Source of the DNA: JAPUME01 sp027294185
GTDB taxonomy: Bacteria > Acidobacteriota > Terriglobia > UBA7540 > JAPUME01
Direction: 5' to 3'
Length of the DNA stretch: 64,000 nucleotides
Assembly: GCA_963555835.3 (NCBI GenBank)
Contig: CAUVWZ020000002.1
Span: forward strand, 1,426,001 to 1,490,000
Part shown: piece after piece, positions 38,001 to 45,640 of the stretch
Position numbering within the stretch: the stretch's first letter is position 1
Layout: every line of letters begins with the position of its first letter
Program-made: the position numbers and the translations under genes
Notes under the pieces: model-generated
The model's database searches: none
What the model was told of the DNA's origin: nothing
What the model saw: only the letters and a program-made list of their open reading frames with translations

Positions 38001-38581
38001 GCATCCGGACGGTCGGCAATTACTACGGCCAGTTCTCGCCCTTCGGGTTCAACGGCGCTAACATCTACGTGCGGCTCAACTATCGCTGGGGCATGGGCCG
38101 CCCAGCGGCGCAAAGATCGTCTCAGACTCAAGCGGCGCCCCAACGCGATCCGGAACGGGTGCGCGAAGAGGTTGCCGAGCAGATCGCGGAACTCGAAGCG
38201 CTGTACGATGAGTTGATCGGCCACCTGCAGGCGATCCAAGAGGCTCAGACCGATGTGTGGGCGAAACGCTGGGCTGGAAACCAGGCAACAAGGGCGCGGA
38301 TGGCGAAAAAGCGAGACATGAAAATGTTGCGGACAAATTTTGCAAGAAGAGCCGCCGGTCAAGACGTCGAGCCGCTAAGAAGAAGCGCCGAATTGAAGCA
38401 GCTATTCGTCAAGGATAAAATTGCCGCCGTCCTTCGACAAAAGAAAGGCCAGTTGGCCCACGGCTTTGGCAAGCCTGCCGTCGGCGCGTGGCTTCGATCC
38501 CGGACGACCCAGCTTGGCGCTCTACCTGCTGGAAGAGTTGAGGCATCCAGTCGTGGATCGCTTCGTTCTTCGGGTTTGTAA
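35081..38581 (+). CDS. TonB-dependent outer-membrane receptor with CarboxypepD_reg domain and aberrant C-terminus
   Basis: The start is GTG 35081 (AGGAGTTGACC upstream), giving a signal peptide (MFGRSLVVIIVLLLVGVSGV, AYAQ). Residues about 25-105 are a carboxypeptidase-regulatory-like beta-sandwich (RGEVTDDFGSVIPGAEITVT). The plug domain follows (PVDVIRTEDLARQGSRDLVS, VRPVNLRNLAPDHTLVLVNG, VEVLRDGAAAQYGSDAIAGV), then the 22-strand barrel up to YVRLNYRWGMGRP. Beyond the barrel there is an unusual tail of about 165 residues with a coiled coil (REEVAEQIAELEALYDELIG), then Lys/Arg-rich text that runs over a cas1 scrap in another frame. TonB receptors import siderophores, vitamins or glycans; the substrate here is unknown. 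The natural end is probably earlier. Confidence 0.85.
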   Translation: MFGRSLVVIIVLLLVGVSGVAYAQQTTTLRGEVTDDFGSVIPGAEITVTNNATGAEVTGSTDAAGAYELTLDPGVYKITAETPGFETGIADDVELIAGQSVLRNFTLELAAVTTSVVVVGSRAEPRSAIESTVPVDVIRTEDLARQGSRDLVSQLRTVIPSFNINTQPISDAGTVVRPVNLRNLAPDHTLVLVNGKRRHRSAVITWLGNGIADGSQGPDISVIPSIAIRQVEVLRDGAAAQYGSDAIAGVMNFQLKNDPSGGSLEVQTGGFFDANPGNPATCGSGIIGDIKHSCNGIGGHGRTFSVAGNVGFPLGSNGFGNLSMEYGTAAPTNRAIQRQDALDIINAGNTNLRDTAQVWGSPRNNHDFKLFANFGHLFDDRFQLYGHGNYASRKVTGGFYFRNPHTRGGVFRGSRLHPTSLLNVYNADGEITNFPDPKELKPTESDHRGAIVYDANGQVAGLPGTAGVPSLLVGDRVWANTDVAGAGGCPTIPVTNHVPDAAALSAVEADPNCFTLHSRFPGGFTPQFGGDLIDYSLVGGLRGFASSGLTWDASVSNGTSEINQFIFDTVNASVGYDTPTSFRPGIYRQDETNLNFDVSYPLNDRVHLASGAEWRREKFTIGAGDQPSWEIGPYAAQGFSSGSNGFNGYRADTTAGDWSRSNIAVYGDVEFTNPGRWKVGTAVRLEHFDDFGTTVNGKVSGRLKLTGMVALRGAVSTGFRAPTPGQQHAFNVTTAFIGGQLTNQGVVPSTSAVAMARGGGQLQPETSRNYSAGVVLEKGPFTFTADYFRIDIDDRVALAQEIKLSDDEIETLLAEGIPEARNFPVFRFFLNDFSTTTQGIDLISTLVAGRTSFSAAYNYTDTAVKNVESSVIDRFRITTLERGLPNTRWNFTVNHDARRWNLMGRVNYFGQFWDSEDGRNAKDLGVVSETWLYPSYGGKALLDVELGIPLGESVALAIGGENLLNTYPDVNEFGIRTVGNYYGQFSPFGFNGANIYVRLNYRWGMGRPAAQRSSQTQAAPQRDPERVREEVAEQIAELEALYDELIGHLQAIQEAQTDVWAKRWAGNQATRARMAKKRDMKMLRTNFARRAAGQDVEPLRRSAELKQLFVKDKIAAVLRQKKGQLAHGFGKPAVGAWLRSRTTQLGALPAGRVEASSRGSLRSSGL

Positions 38582-38630
38582 TCTGTGCCAGTTGCGACCC
38601 GAATATTTCCAGGCTGATCATTTACCGCGA
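38480..38630 (+). pseudogene. cas1: cas1 remnant (CRISPR integrase C-terminal segment)
   Basis: One frame reads ARGFDPGRPSLALYLLEELR then HPVVDRFVLRVCNLCQLRPE and YFQ. This is the Cas1 segment around the strictly conserved GRPSLALDLxEEfR and VVDRlvL.l.N..ql motifs, which includes the third metal-ligand Glu region. The conserved Asp of LALDLM is Tyr here. The N-terminal two-thirds of Cas1 is missing. The following about 95 codons (to 38915: IEWIIPNVNQRLESVLWRAW, GMGLGSKREPFRIRQC) are open and protein-like but unidentified. The frame overlaps the C-terminal tail of the TonB receptor. Confidence 0.65.
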
Positions 38631-38905
38631 TCCATCATGCGGCCTGCCCTACCCGATCCCGCAACCGCACAGGCCATCGAATGGATCATACCGAACGTTA
38701 ATCAGCGTCTCGAGTCAGTGTTGTGGCGTGCGTGGGATGTCGCCGTTGGCATGGGGCTTGGCTCCAAGCGCGAGCCTTTTCGTATCCGCCAGTGCTTGCC
38801 GATCACTCCGAGTAACAGCCCGGCACGCCATGAAGCCCAGATCGGAATCCGCTTCGCGAGCCCCGACAAGCTGGTCCACTTGGCCCAAGCGGGTGAAGTG
38901 GTGAA

Positions 38906-39500
38906 GCGCCGTTAAAGGACTTCCGAATCAACACATAACGAAGCAGGTCCACGGCATGAGCGCCCAGAAACCACAGAATGAGGATTTCCCGGCCCAGGAG
39001 AGCAGCTGGGTCGGCACATCAGTCGTGTCATTCAGCCGCACGTAGGCGGATACTATTCTCCCCAGATTTCCGCTGTCCACGTTTTCCCTGGTTAAGACCA
39101 CCAGGAGGAGACCAGCGGTTGTGAAAATCGACCATGAAGGTGATCCCTGCCTTTCGGACCGCCTCCGCAATCTTTTCGACATCTTCCCGGGTTGTGGCCA
39201 GAGGTTTTTCCACGATGATGTGCTTCCCTGGCTGGGCGGCCGTGACGATGGGGCCGCAATGCGCGAAATCCGGCGTTACCACGGCCACAGCGTCAATTTC
39301 AGGGTCGCGCATCATTTCGTGATAGTCGGTGTAGATTCTCTTTGCGCCGTAAGTGGCGGCAATCTCACCGGCTCGGCCTTTGTCAAGGTCGCAGACGGCG
39401 GTTAGCAGGCTGGCGGGGTGGGTCGAGTACACCTGGGCATGGGCCCTGCCTCACGACCCTAGGCCGACAATTCCAAATCTGACCTTATCCTTATCCATGG
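38906..39500 (-). pseudogene. Gfo/Idh/MocA-family oxidoreductase remnant
   Basis: Starts with MDKDKVRFGIVGLGS (Rossmann motif), then an in-frame TGA at codon 16, then GRAHAQVYSTHPASLLTAVC and VEKPLATTREDVEKIAEAVR (the EKP motif), and HNRWSP. After that the frame shifts, continuing as VVLTRENVDSGNLGRIVSAY, and shifts once more near GAHAVDLLRYVL. The C-terminal half is absent. One stop and at least two frameshifts make it clearly non-functional. Confidence 0.8.
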
Positions 39501-39613
39501 GAGTGTCAATTGTATAGTCGAATAGGGTTTCCCGCTGGATCTGTTGAGCCTGAAACGGATGACGGCTTCACCAGGAAACGCAAATTCCAGAGACCGCTGG
39601 GGCAATCGGGGGC

Positions 39614-40243
39614 TTACAGCGAGCAGGCGTTTTGGAGGTTGAGGACGGGCGCTACGGAGGGGTATTGGGGAGCGAAGTTAAAATTGGCGGAACGAGTGCG
39701 CACGTGGAACCCTCCCTGGCGCGCGGCAAGGCGCCTGTTCTTCCTGATATTGCGGACTTCGGAGCAGGTAAATTCGATGGTGTGGAGTTTGGAATCGGAG
39801 GTCGATTCGGCCGTGAACTTCAGGCGTCCCCCGGCGATGCTCAGTATCCCCAGGCAGTAAGGACCGTCGTTAGCTGGGGCCTTTCCTGAATGCAGGTGGT
39901 AGACACGGTAATGGACCCTCGCCGCCTCGAGGGGTTCTTTTCCTGATTCTGCGCTTTCTGCGATCGTGATGTCCTGCTTGAGCGCGTCAATATCGCTGCG
40001 GCCTGGCAACTGTTCGGACAGGGCGTTTGCCACCCGGCGGGCTGTTTGAAAGTCTCTCTGTTTCAAGGCTTGTTGCGATTTGTAGATTCCGCCGTGGACG
40101 CTGTTCTCAAGAATTGATTTGGCCTTCTCGTTGTTTGCATCCCGTGCCAAGACCTGCTTCGAATAGGCAATGGCGCTCTCATCGACCGGCTCCGCGTATT
40201 TCCCCTTAAAGACCGCGTCGGAAAGTTTCAGCGCTTGTGCCAT
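39614..40243 (-). CDS. Hypothetical protein with TPR-like helices
   Basis: 209 residues. The first about 100 are TPR-like helical pairs (AYSKQVLARDANNEKAKSIL, SQQALKQRDFQTARRVANAL). The second half has beta-type text ending in a short PH-like or barrel-like module (CLGILSIAGGRLKFTAES, HTIEFTCSEVRNIRKNRR, FHVRTRSANFNF). In Acidobacteriota-like proteins, TPRs are often followed by such a GRL-F-containing domain. The ATG at 40243 is preceded by AAGGAGACAACG. Confidence 0.55.
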   Translation of the reverse strand: MAQALKLSDAVFKGKYAEPVDESAIAYSKQVLARDANNEKAKSILENSVHGGIYKSQQALKQRDFQTARRVANALSEQLPGRSDIDALKQDITIAESAESGKEPLEAARVHYRVYHLHSGKAPANDGPYCLGILSIAGGRLKFTAESTSDSKLHTIEFTCSEVRNIRKNRRLAARQGGFHVRTRSANFNFAPQYPSVAPVLNLQNACSL

Positions 40244-40285
40244 CCTCGTTGTCTCCTTACCCCGTTCGGGTCTGAAGCCGCAAGG

Positions 40286-40693
40286 TCATGGTGCGCACCA
40301 AAGCTGAAGCGATGTGCAATCCGCGATGTGGCTGAAATCTCGGTCGGTTGACAGCATGACAAGTTTGTGGCCGATGCAAAGCTGGGCGAGTAGCGCATCG
40401 ATGGTTCCGACCTGGATGCCGTGTCGGCGGCATTCGTTGCGCAGGCGGGCCGCGGCGATATGGTCGCCACGCGTTGGCACAATCATGGCGATGGCCGCGA
40501 AGCGGTCGATGATCCGCGCCCCAGTGCGCGGACCGCGGCAGCCCTGCAATAATTCCTGAAGTACCAAGCCGGTCGTGTAGACCGTATCTCTGCCGCCGAG
40601 CGCCTCCCGCAGTCGCTGCACCTCGGAGCCTTCCGGCGGCGCCTCCCGCCTGAGCGCCAGAGACCAGACGCTGGTATCCACGAACAGACTCAC
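40286..40693 (-). CDS. vapC: VapC-type PIN-domain toxin
   Basis: 135 residues from GTG 40693. LFVDTSVWSLALR carries Asp1, LVLQELLQGCRG the Glu, and VGTIDALLAQLCIGHKLVML the third Asp, with STDRDFSHIA giving the fourth. It is a site-specific ribonuclease of the type II VapBC class. GTG overlaps the TGA of vapB by four bases (GTGA), giving tight coupling. Confidence 0.92.
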   Translation of the reverse strand: MSLFVDTSVWSLALRREAPPEGSEVQRLREALGGRDTVYTTGLVLQELLQGCRGPRTGARIIDRFAAIAMIVPTRGDHIAAARLRNECRRHGIQVGTIDALLAQLCIGHKLVMLSTDRDFSHIADCTSLQLWCAP

Positions 40694-40890
40694 TTGCGGG
40701 TCCGATCTCGTTTGTAGTCGTAATCGCCGTCCCAATCCAGTTTTCCGAATAGATCGAGCAGCCGTTCCTGCCCCCGACGTGCGATGAATTCCCGCAAGGC
40801 GAGGTTGACGGTGGCCTTCTTGGTCTTCTCGCCACCGATCGCCAATGCCTTGTCCAGTAGATCCGGATCTATCGCAAGGTTCGTTGCCAT
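40690..40890 (-). CDS. vapB: VapB-type antitoxin
   Basis: 66 residues from ATG 40890 (MATNLAIDPDLLDKALAIGG, then KKATVNLALREFIARRGQER), the compact VapB/DUF2191 ribbon-helix-helix domain, with a C-terminal toxin-binding tail WDGDYDYKRDRTRK. Upstream on the minus strand a TTATAAGG-containing palindrome-like stretch (GTGTTATAAGGTGTG) may be the promoter-operator. Confidence 0.92.
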   Translation of the reverse strand: MATNLAIDPDLLDKALAIGGEKTKKATVNLALREFIARRGQERLLDLFGKLDWDGDYDYKRDRTRK

Positions 40891-41425
40891 TGTGTTACTC
40901 TCCACACACCTTATAACACATATGCGGCGCACCCAAAATAGGGAACCGGACTAGGGTAGCAAGCAGAAACGTGTAATGGTATACGGCAGCTCTTGCCAGG
41001 AATGGTGAGGACACGTAGTCCACGAGTCCCGGGCAGCGAGGTTGCCGACTTCGCAGAAGGCCCGGAGAGCGAAAGCAGCGGCCCTCCCCGGGCCGTACCG
41101 AGCTTGTTCGCCGCATCAAACCGCGTATCATTAGCTCGGTACGATGGCAACAGCGAAAACCAGGGATCGAACCCGGGATATCCGCAGGGAGTGTGCGATG
41201 CTCTCGATAGGCTCGACTTGGCGGCGGTGGGATCTGCATATTCACACCCCCGGCACTATCCTCAATGTCGTGAGGTGACCACAACACCCGTTCCGTAGTA
41301 TCTTATTCCCGGAGTCGGGAACCTGGGGTGCGGACACGTTGGCATGCCCCACGTGGTTCCATCCCCATAGGCAGAAGAGTTGCCGCCCCCAGCGCCCCGA
41401 AACATGACAAAACCGGGAGGATGCC
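40891..41425. other. Promoter region and gene-poor stretch
   Basis: About 530 bp. The left edge carries the vapBC promoter (TTATAAG, minus). I see no gene in the rest; a GGGAGGATG ribosome-binding site for the next gene ends it. Confidence 0.5.
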
Positions 41426-42391
41426 ATGAAACGTATGCATCGATTGTGGAGCTTTCTAGTTGCGCTTGGGGTTGTCGTTCCGGGGGCGGCGCATGGTCAG
41501 GGAATATATCTCGGCTTCGAGATGGGCCAGAACTTCGTCCCGGGAATGAATACCACAGGAGACAGCGACGACCGGGCCAGCGTGTGTGACGAGTATATCA
41601 ACCCGCTGTACACGACCGTGACACAAACTGCCGGGTATGAAGACTACAACTGCACGGGTTCGAATCGCGGGTTAGGTGACGACTGGAACAACAGGTTTGA
41701 CAGCGCCGGTGGCTTTCTGTCCGGATTCGTGCTGGGGTATCGAACAGGAAAGAACGACCCGGACGGGATGCGGGTCCGCCTTAGGCCAGAGTTCGAATAC
41801 TTCTACCGGGCCTCCCGATATGACCAGACCGCCGATATTCCCTTCGCCACCGGAGCCTCCGGCGACAAGATTCGCCAGGAAATTCAGGTGGCGACGGACC
41901 GCATAGGCACCCTCGCCGGGCACAATCTGTTCGGGAACCTGTATCTGGACTTCACCAACAGCACCCGGTTCACCCCCTATGCCGGGCTGGGCATGGGTAT
42001 CGGTTCTGCCAAAATGGAATACACCAGTCTGTGGGCCAGGAACGCCGACCCCACCGCGATCTCCACCGGAGAGGGGCTGCCCAACGTCGAGCAGATCCGC
42101 CGGAACCTTGCCGGAACGACCAGTGTCGCCCAGAAGGCACTTTCCGACACCCTGTTCGGTTATCAGGTGCTGTTCGGAGTGGACTACGAAATCACGGAGT
42201 CTCTGTCCATAGGGGTGAAGGGCCACTGGATCAACTTCTCATCCTTCCATAGCGAGCGTTTCGAATGGATTCCGTTGCGCAGCCACGTGCCGAATCTGCG
42301 CAGGGACGGGAGCGAACCGGTATCGGGCACCATCATGGCAGACGACATGAAGCTGTTCGGTTTCAGCCTGAGCCTGAAATACCACTTCTGA
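41426..42391 (+). CDS. Outer-membrane beta-barrel protein, dispersed paralog 3
   Basis: 321 residues with a signal peptide (LWSFLVALGVVVPGAAHGQG). The mature protein, GIYLGFEMGQNFVPGMNTTG, aligns from end to end with the 9139 protein (GLYVGTDLGIAIAPGMNVAG). Shared strands are FEYFYRASRYD, GHNLFGNLYLDF, RFTPYAGLGMGIGSAKMEY, LAGTTSVAQKALSDTLFGYQ and ESLSIGVKGHWINF, with terminal strand FSLSLKYHF. Loop-1 cysteines VCDEYINPLY and YNCTG are kept. Closer to paralog 1 than to paralog 2. Function unknown. Confidence 0.8.
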   Translation: MKRMHRLWSFLVALGVVVPGAAHGQGIYLGFEMGQNFVPGMNTTGDSDDRASVCDEYINPLYTTVTQTAGYEDYNCTGSNRGLGDDWNNRFDSAGGFLSGFVLGYRTGKNDPDGMRVRLRPEFEYFYRASRYDQTADIPFATGASGDKIRQEIQVATDRIGTLAGHNLFGNLYLDFTNSTRFTPYAGLGMGIGSAKMEYTSLWARNADPTAISTGEGLPNVEQIRRNLAGTTSVAQKALSDTLFGYQVLFGVDYEITESLSIGVKGHWINFSSFHSERFEWIPLRSHVPNLRRDGSEPVSGTIMADDMKLFGFSLSLKYHF

Positions 42392-42419
42392 CAACCTGTT
42401 GTTCGATGGCACCGCGTTC

Positions 42420-42531
42420 CGAATGCAGTCGGAGAGCGACCGGCCTAGAGCTAGCTCGCGGCTTTGGGTCTGTACCGCTTCGGTGCAAAGCCACGCGAGG
42501 ATCAGGCGCGGGGCAGGTTCCCGTAGGGGAG
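42420..42531 (-). pseudogene. repA: RepA_C plasmid initiator fragment
   Basis: Minus-strand text KLPYGNLPR, then a one-base shift, then LILAWLCTEAVQTQSRELAL and GRSLSD. It matches the KLPFGNLPRLLLAWLCTEAV region of the larger repA at 46059-46825. Only about 35 codons remain. Confidence 0.7.
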
Positions 42532-42903
42532 CTTGAAATCCCCCGTGGCCGTCGTGATGAGGTCGGTTAGGTCAGTGCCAGCGCGCACGTCCTTCGTCAC
42601 CCGGCGCGTGAGATCCCACATCAGGCACGCCGTCTCGAGCACTCCCCGAACGAGAAGGCACGAGCTGATCACCTGCTCCCGGTTTATCTCCCGTATCGAC
42701 GACTCAGTAAGATCGATCGTCCGCCGCGTCCCGAGCTGTAGGACATCGGCGACTTTCGACGGCAGGCTCGAGACGGGCGAGAGTAGATACCCGTCGATCT
42801 CCGGCACCTTCCTTTCGATCAGCCGTCCAAGCGCTTCGTGAATGCGCGGCGGACACTCGTGCTCTTCGTATGCGCTCTGGATCGCCCCGGAAAACCGTTC
42901 CAT
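42532..42903 (-). CDS. Hypothetical helical protein, 3' end fused to a repA scrap
   Basis: About 124 residues (MERFSGAIQSAYEEHECPPR, IREINREQVISSCLLVRGVL, ETACLMWDLTRRVTKDVRAG). The RGVLETACLMWDL helix recalls HEPN- or DUF5677-like proteins but I cannot confirm this. The frame runs on into KLPYGNLPRA of the repA fragment, so the original C-terminus has been lost by a rearrangement. ATG 42903. Confidence 0.4.
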
Positions 42904-42927
42904 CGTGGCCGAGTATACGATCCAGAG

Positions 42928-42936
42928 TTATCCACA
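42928..42936 (+). promoter_or_regulatory. DnaA-box-like site
   Basis: TTATCCACA, the perfect consensus DnaA box, lies 25 bp beyond the hypothetical gene start and close to a repA scrap. A single box could be chance, but the same arrangement recurs at the origin-like region near 45.8 kb. Confidence 0.45.
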
Positions 42937-43354
42937 GGTTGAATGCACATTCCCGTACGTATGGTCAACTGCTCTACGGCGAGATCAAGATCGACCCCGC
43001 CAAGCTCAAGATGCGCGAGCCTTAGCGTGTATTTCAACACAAATCTGGTCGGTACCCTTCGGAGGGCCGCTCGGCTATGATGCCGGCTTTCGTTCGGCGT
43101 GCTTTCGCTGCCGTGGCTGCCGGCCAATATGCCGCCGTGGCGCTGGTTCGTGGTACGCTGTGGCCGGTTGGGCTTGCCGCGTGGCTGTCGCTCGCAGTAC
43201 CCGCTAACTACTTCTGGGGCTTGCCTGGGGTCGACTGCGGTAGATAGGCTATCCGGGCGGGGCACGGGCGGCGCATTAAGAATTCGGTTCCCTAGCCGCA
43301 TTCAGGCAATCGCGTAACGATACGTCCACTCCATCAGGTTCCAGCCATGTTCCC
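42937..43354. other. No supported gene
   Basis: About 420 bp. A short plus-strand tail (QLLYGEIKIDPAKLKMREP then stop, ending near 43024) looks like the last codons of a lost gene, but no family is recognisable. Confidence 0.35.
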
Positions 43355-43999
43355 ATGTGGTTCGAATCACTTCCAAACGACCGGTCTTGGACCTCACTAT
43401 GGAGTGGGTATGTTCGTTGCGCTTGCGGAGGAATCCGCACTACGAAGGGTCATTGCCCGTCCTGTGGCGAGCTCTTGCAAAATATGGAGTGGACGGTGTT
43501 CCAAGATTCCGACGGGACAGAACACAGAGTGGCGCCCGCTTTCATGGGCGGAGAGGGTAAGTATGAGGATTGGGTCTACCTCAAAATGCTAGAACGAGAA
43601 TGGCTTAGGCCCATCACCGACGCAGACCGATTTCTCTCAATCTCCGAGCGGTGCCGCCCCTCTCCTCGAGCGATCGTCATCCTTGTATTTTGGACTTACT
43701 TCGAAACGCGTATCGAAAGACTTTTTCGAGAAACGATGGCGGCTCTACCCGAGGCGGTGACGGAAGACCTTCTTCGCCGCTACTCTTCAATCGGTTCCCG
43801 GCTGGATAGGCTCTACAAGGTTATCTTCTCCACGACGTACTGGGCAGACCTCAACGACCTTGGGTACTCCAAGGTTTCGCATCTCCTTGAGCGCGTACAG
43901 GAGCGTCGAAACAACTTTGTACACGGTCACCCTGAGGCTATTGACGACTCTCTTGTCGGAGAGTTGGTCGCTGGTTTAAAAGACGAACATGAGAGTTGA
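43355..43999 (+). CDS. Zinc-ribbon protein with HEPN-like C-terminal domain
   Basis: 214 residues. The N-terminus holds a compact zinc ribbon, Cys22-x-Cys24 and Cys34-x2-Cys37 (CACGGIRTTKGHCPSCGELL). The C-terminal about 115 residues are all-helical (AIVILVFWTYFETRIERLF, LRRYSSIGSRLDRLYKVIF) and end with ERRNNFVHGHPEAIDD. The R-N-N-F-V-H string matches the HEPN Rx4-6H ribonuclease motif (Arg185, His190). HEPN proteins act as RNases in toxin-antitoxin, abortive-infection and CRISPR systems. No obvious MNT-type antitoxin partner is adjacent. The higBA module lies about 170 bp downstream. Confidence 0.6.
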   Translation: MWFESLPNDRSWTSLWSGYVRCACGGIRTTKGHCPSCGELLQNMEWTVFQDSDGTEHRVAPAFMGGEGKYEDWVYLKMLEREWLRPITDADRFLSISERCRPSPRAIVILVFWTYFETRIERLFRETMAALPEAVTEDLLRRYSSIGSRLDRLYKVIFSTTYWADLNDLGYSKVSHLLERVQERRNNFVHGHPEAIDDSLVGELVAGLKDEHES

Positions 44000-44030
44000 A
44001 TTGCGATATTCAATAGGCGCATAAGCAGTG

Positions 44031-44138
44031 CGCGGAGTCTCAACCCACGACCAGAAGACACCGATCACCGCTGCGGATTTGCTCACTGACCAGGTCGGGC
44101 CGTTCTTCGACCAGTATGAGATCTCGCGGCCGGGTTGA
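44031..44138 (+). pseudogene. IS481-family transposase scrap
   Basis: The frame reads HDQKTPITAADLLTDQVGPF then FDQYEISRPG and stop. This matches the rve-core segment between the two catalytic Asp residues of IS481-type transposases (KTPITAADLLNDxVLPFFxE). About 35 codons remain. Confidence 0.65.
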
Positions 44139-44169
44139 CGCATGACGCGCACCATGCGACAGTGTTTCC

Positions 44170-44445
44170 GTGCTCAAATCGGTGCGACATCAAGCGTTGA
44201 AGCGAGCGGTTCGCGGTGACCGCAGCCGCCTTCCGCCGGAACACGCGGCGCGGATCGTGCGCATCTTGAGGGAGCTGGACATCGCCATCACTCCCCGCGA
44301 CATGGCCTTGCCTGATTACCGGCTGCACGCGCTGAAGGGCGAGCTTGTCGGCTATTGGTCAGTGCGGGTGTCGGCGAACTGGCGAATCCTGTTCCGCATG
44401 GAGGACGGCGACGTGTTCGACGTTGACTTGACCGATTACCACTAA
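44170..44445 (+). CDS. higB: HigB-like toxin (RelE superfamily)
   Basis: 91 residues with the RelE/HigB fold text: LRELDIAITPRDMALPDYRL, HALKGELVGYWSVRVSANWR, ILFRMEDGDVFDVDLTDYH. These toxins cleave ribosome-bound mRNA. The order toxin first, antitoxin second with 17 bp between is the HigBA signature. Start at GTG 44170. Confidence 0.93.
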   Translation: MLKSVRHQALKRAVRGDRSRLPPEHAARIVRILRELDIAITPRDMALPDYRLHALKGELVGYWSVRVSANWRILFRMEDGDVFDVDLTDYH

Positions 44446-44462
44446 CCATTAGGAGGAACAAC

Positions 44463-44768
44463 ATGCGCATGATGGGCGATGAGATCGTGGCCAACATCCA
44501 CCCCGGCGAGGCATTGCGGGAAGATTGTCTGAAGGCCGAAGGGTTGACGGTGACTAGTGCGGCCGAGAAGTTGGGCGTGGCCCGCACGACGCTGGACCGC
44601 GTGCTCAACGGTCGGGGCGGAATCTCGGCCGATATGGCCTTGCGATTCGAGGCAGCCGGCTGGTCGAATGCCGATTTCTGGATGCGGTACCAAGCCAGTT
44701 ACGATTTGGCGAACGCGCGAATGAGAGCGCGCAAACGGGCCGGTCTGGTCGTCGCAGAGACCCGCTAG
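44463..44768 (+). CDS. higA: HigA-type antitoxin (XRE family)
   Basis: 101 residues. IHPGEALREDCLKAEGLTVT, then SAAEKLGVARTTLDRVLNGR and GGISADMALRFEAAGWSNAD: the HigA HTH with the conserved PGE-L-E-L start. It represses the operon and neutralises HigB. A TAGGAGGAACAAC ribosome-binding site precedes the ATG. Confidence 0.95.
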   Translation: MRMMGDEIVANIHPGEALREDCLKAEGLTVTSAAEKLGVARTTLDRVLNGRGGISADMALRFEAAGWSNADFWMRYQASYDLANARMRARKRAGLVVAETR

Positions 44769-44859
44769 GTTGGCGCTTTTGACTTGAAAATCAATCGATA
44801 TCAAGCTAGTACCCTGGCTAACAGACACGGGACGACGGACCGGGCCGGGAGGGCGTGTC

Positions 44860-44900
44860 TATTAGCCTACGATAAGAAGCATTATCATAGGGGATTTTAG
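44860..44900. other. Possible Xer (dif/pdif-like) recombination site
   Basis: CCTACGATAA, spacer GAAGCA, then TTATCATAGG (44866-44891): an imperfect inverted repeat with a 6-bp spacer, similar in plan to dif sites (XerC arm ending ATAA, spacer, XerD arm beginning TTAT). It lies 100 bp downstream of higBA. The outer bases deviate from dif consensus, so the call is tentative. Confidence 0.3.
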
Positions 44901-45640
44901 AGCAGAAAAATCCTCCCCGGCCCCTGCCTAACGAGAAAAAAACGCCAAGCACAACTGAGGTAATCTCTAAAGGCCATGAAGAACCAAGGACGTTATCGCC
45001 ACTTGCGCGTGGACTGGGTGGGCGAGTCCTGCAGCGAGTCGATCACGCTGTGCGGCGTCGAGGGTGAAGACATCGGGACTGGACAGACACTCTGCCCCGA
45101 CTGCACCCAGGTCGCCGATGCTCTTCACGTTTGTGGGTTGGGACCGGAGAGCCTGCGCGAGTTTATTTGACACGCTCCGCGTGATCGGCCCTTCCGAGGT
45201 GAAAGCGAAGATGGAGGCGCTTCGAGTTCTGGGGGTGCGGATGGATATGCAGGAGCGCTCGCAACTCAACTAACAGAGTGTCTCCACGGGCGTCTGCGCA
45301 AGCCCCGACTGGGGCTTCCTCTACCGGCCCTTCCCCCTCGCTCTTGAATCCCCTTTCCCTCGTCGCGCATGATTCCAGATCGGTCCTCGCCGTCAAGGGT
45401 TCGCTGCGCCGCTTCGCGCCCTGGACCGCTCCGGGTCGATCTGGAGAGACGCGCTGTTCACGAGGGAAAAGGGGGGGTTCGGGCCGTGTGGACGGGCCGA
45501 AAGGAACCTTTCGGCCATACCAGCCATCTGAGCCGTAGCCGAGGGGCGCTGTCACCCGCAGGGCCGTAGTGCAGCGTAGGAGCCGCGCCAGCGGCTTGAC
45601 TCGCCCCTTGGCGGAGGCTATCCGGGGTTTTGGGTTGGGT
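44901..45640. other. Gene-poor region with small unsupported frames
   Basis: About 740 bp. Short frames at 44976-45170 and 45064-45273 (FDTLRVIGPSEVKAKMEALR) may be fragments of plasmid genes but I cannot identify them. A GCCCCGACTGGGGC hairpin lies near 45303-45316. Confidence 0.35.
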
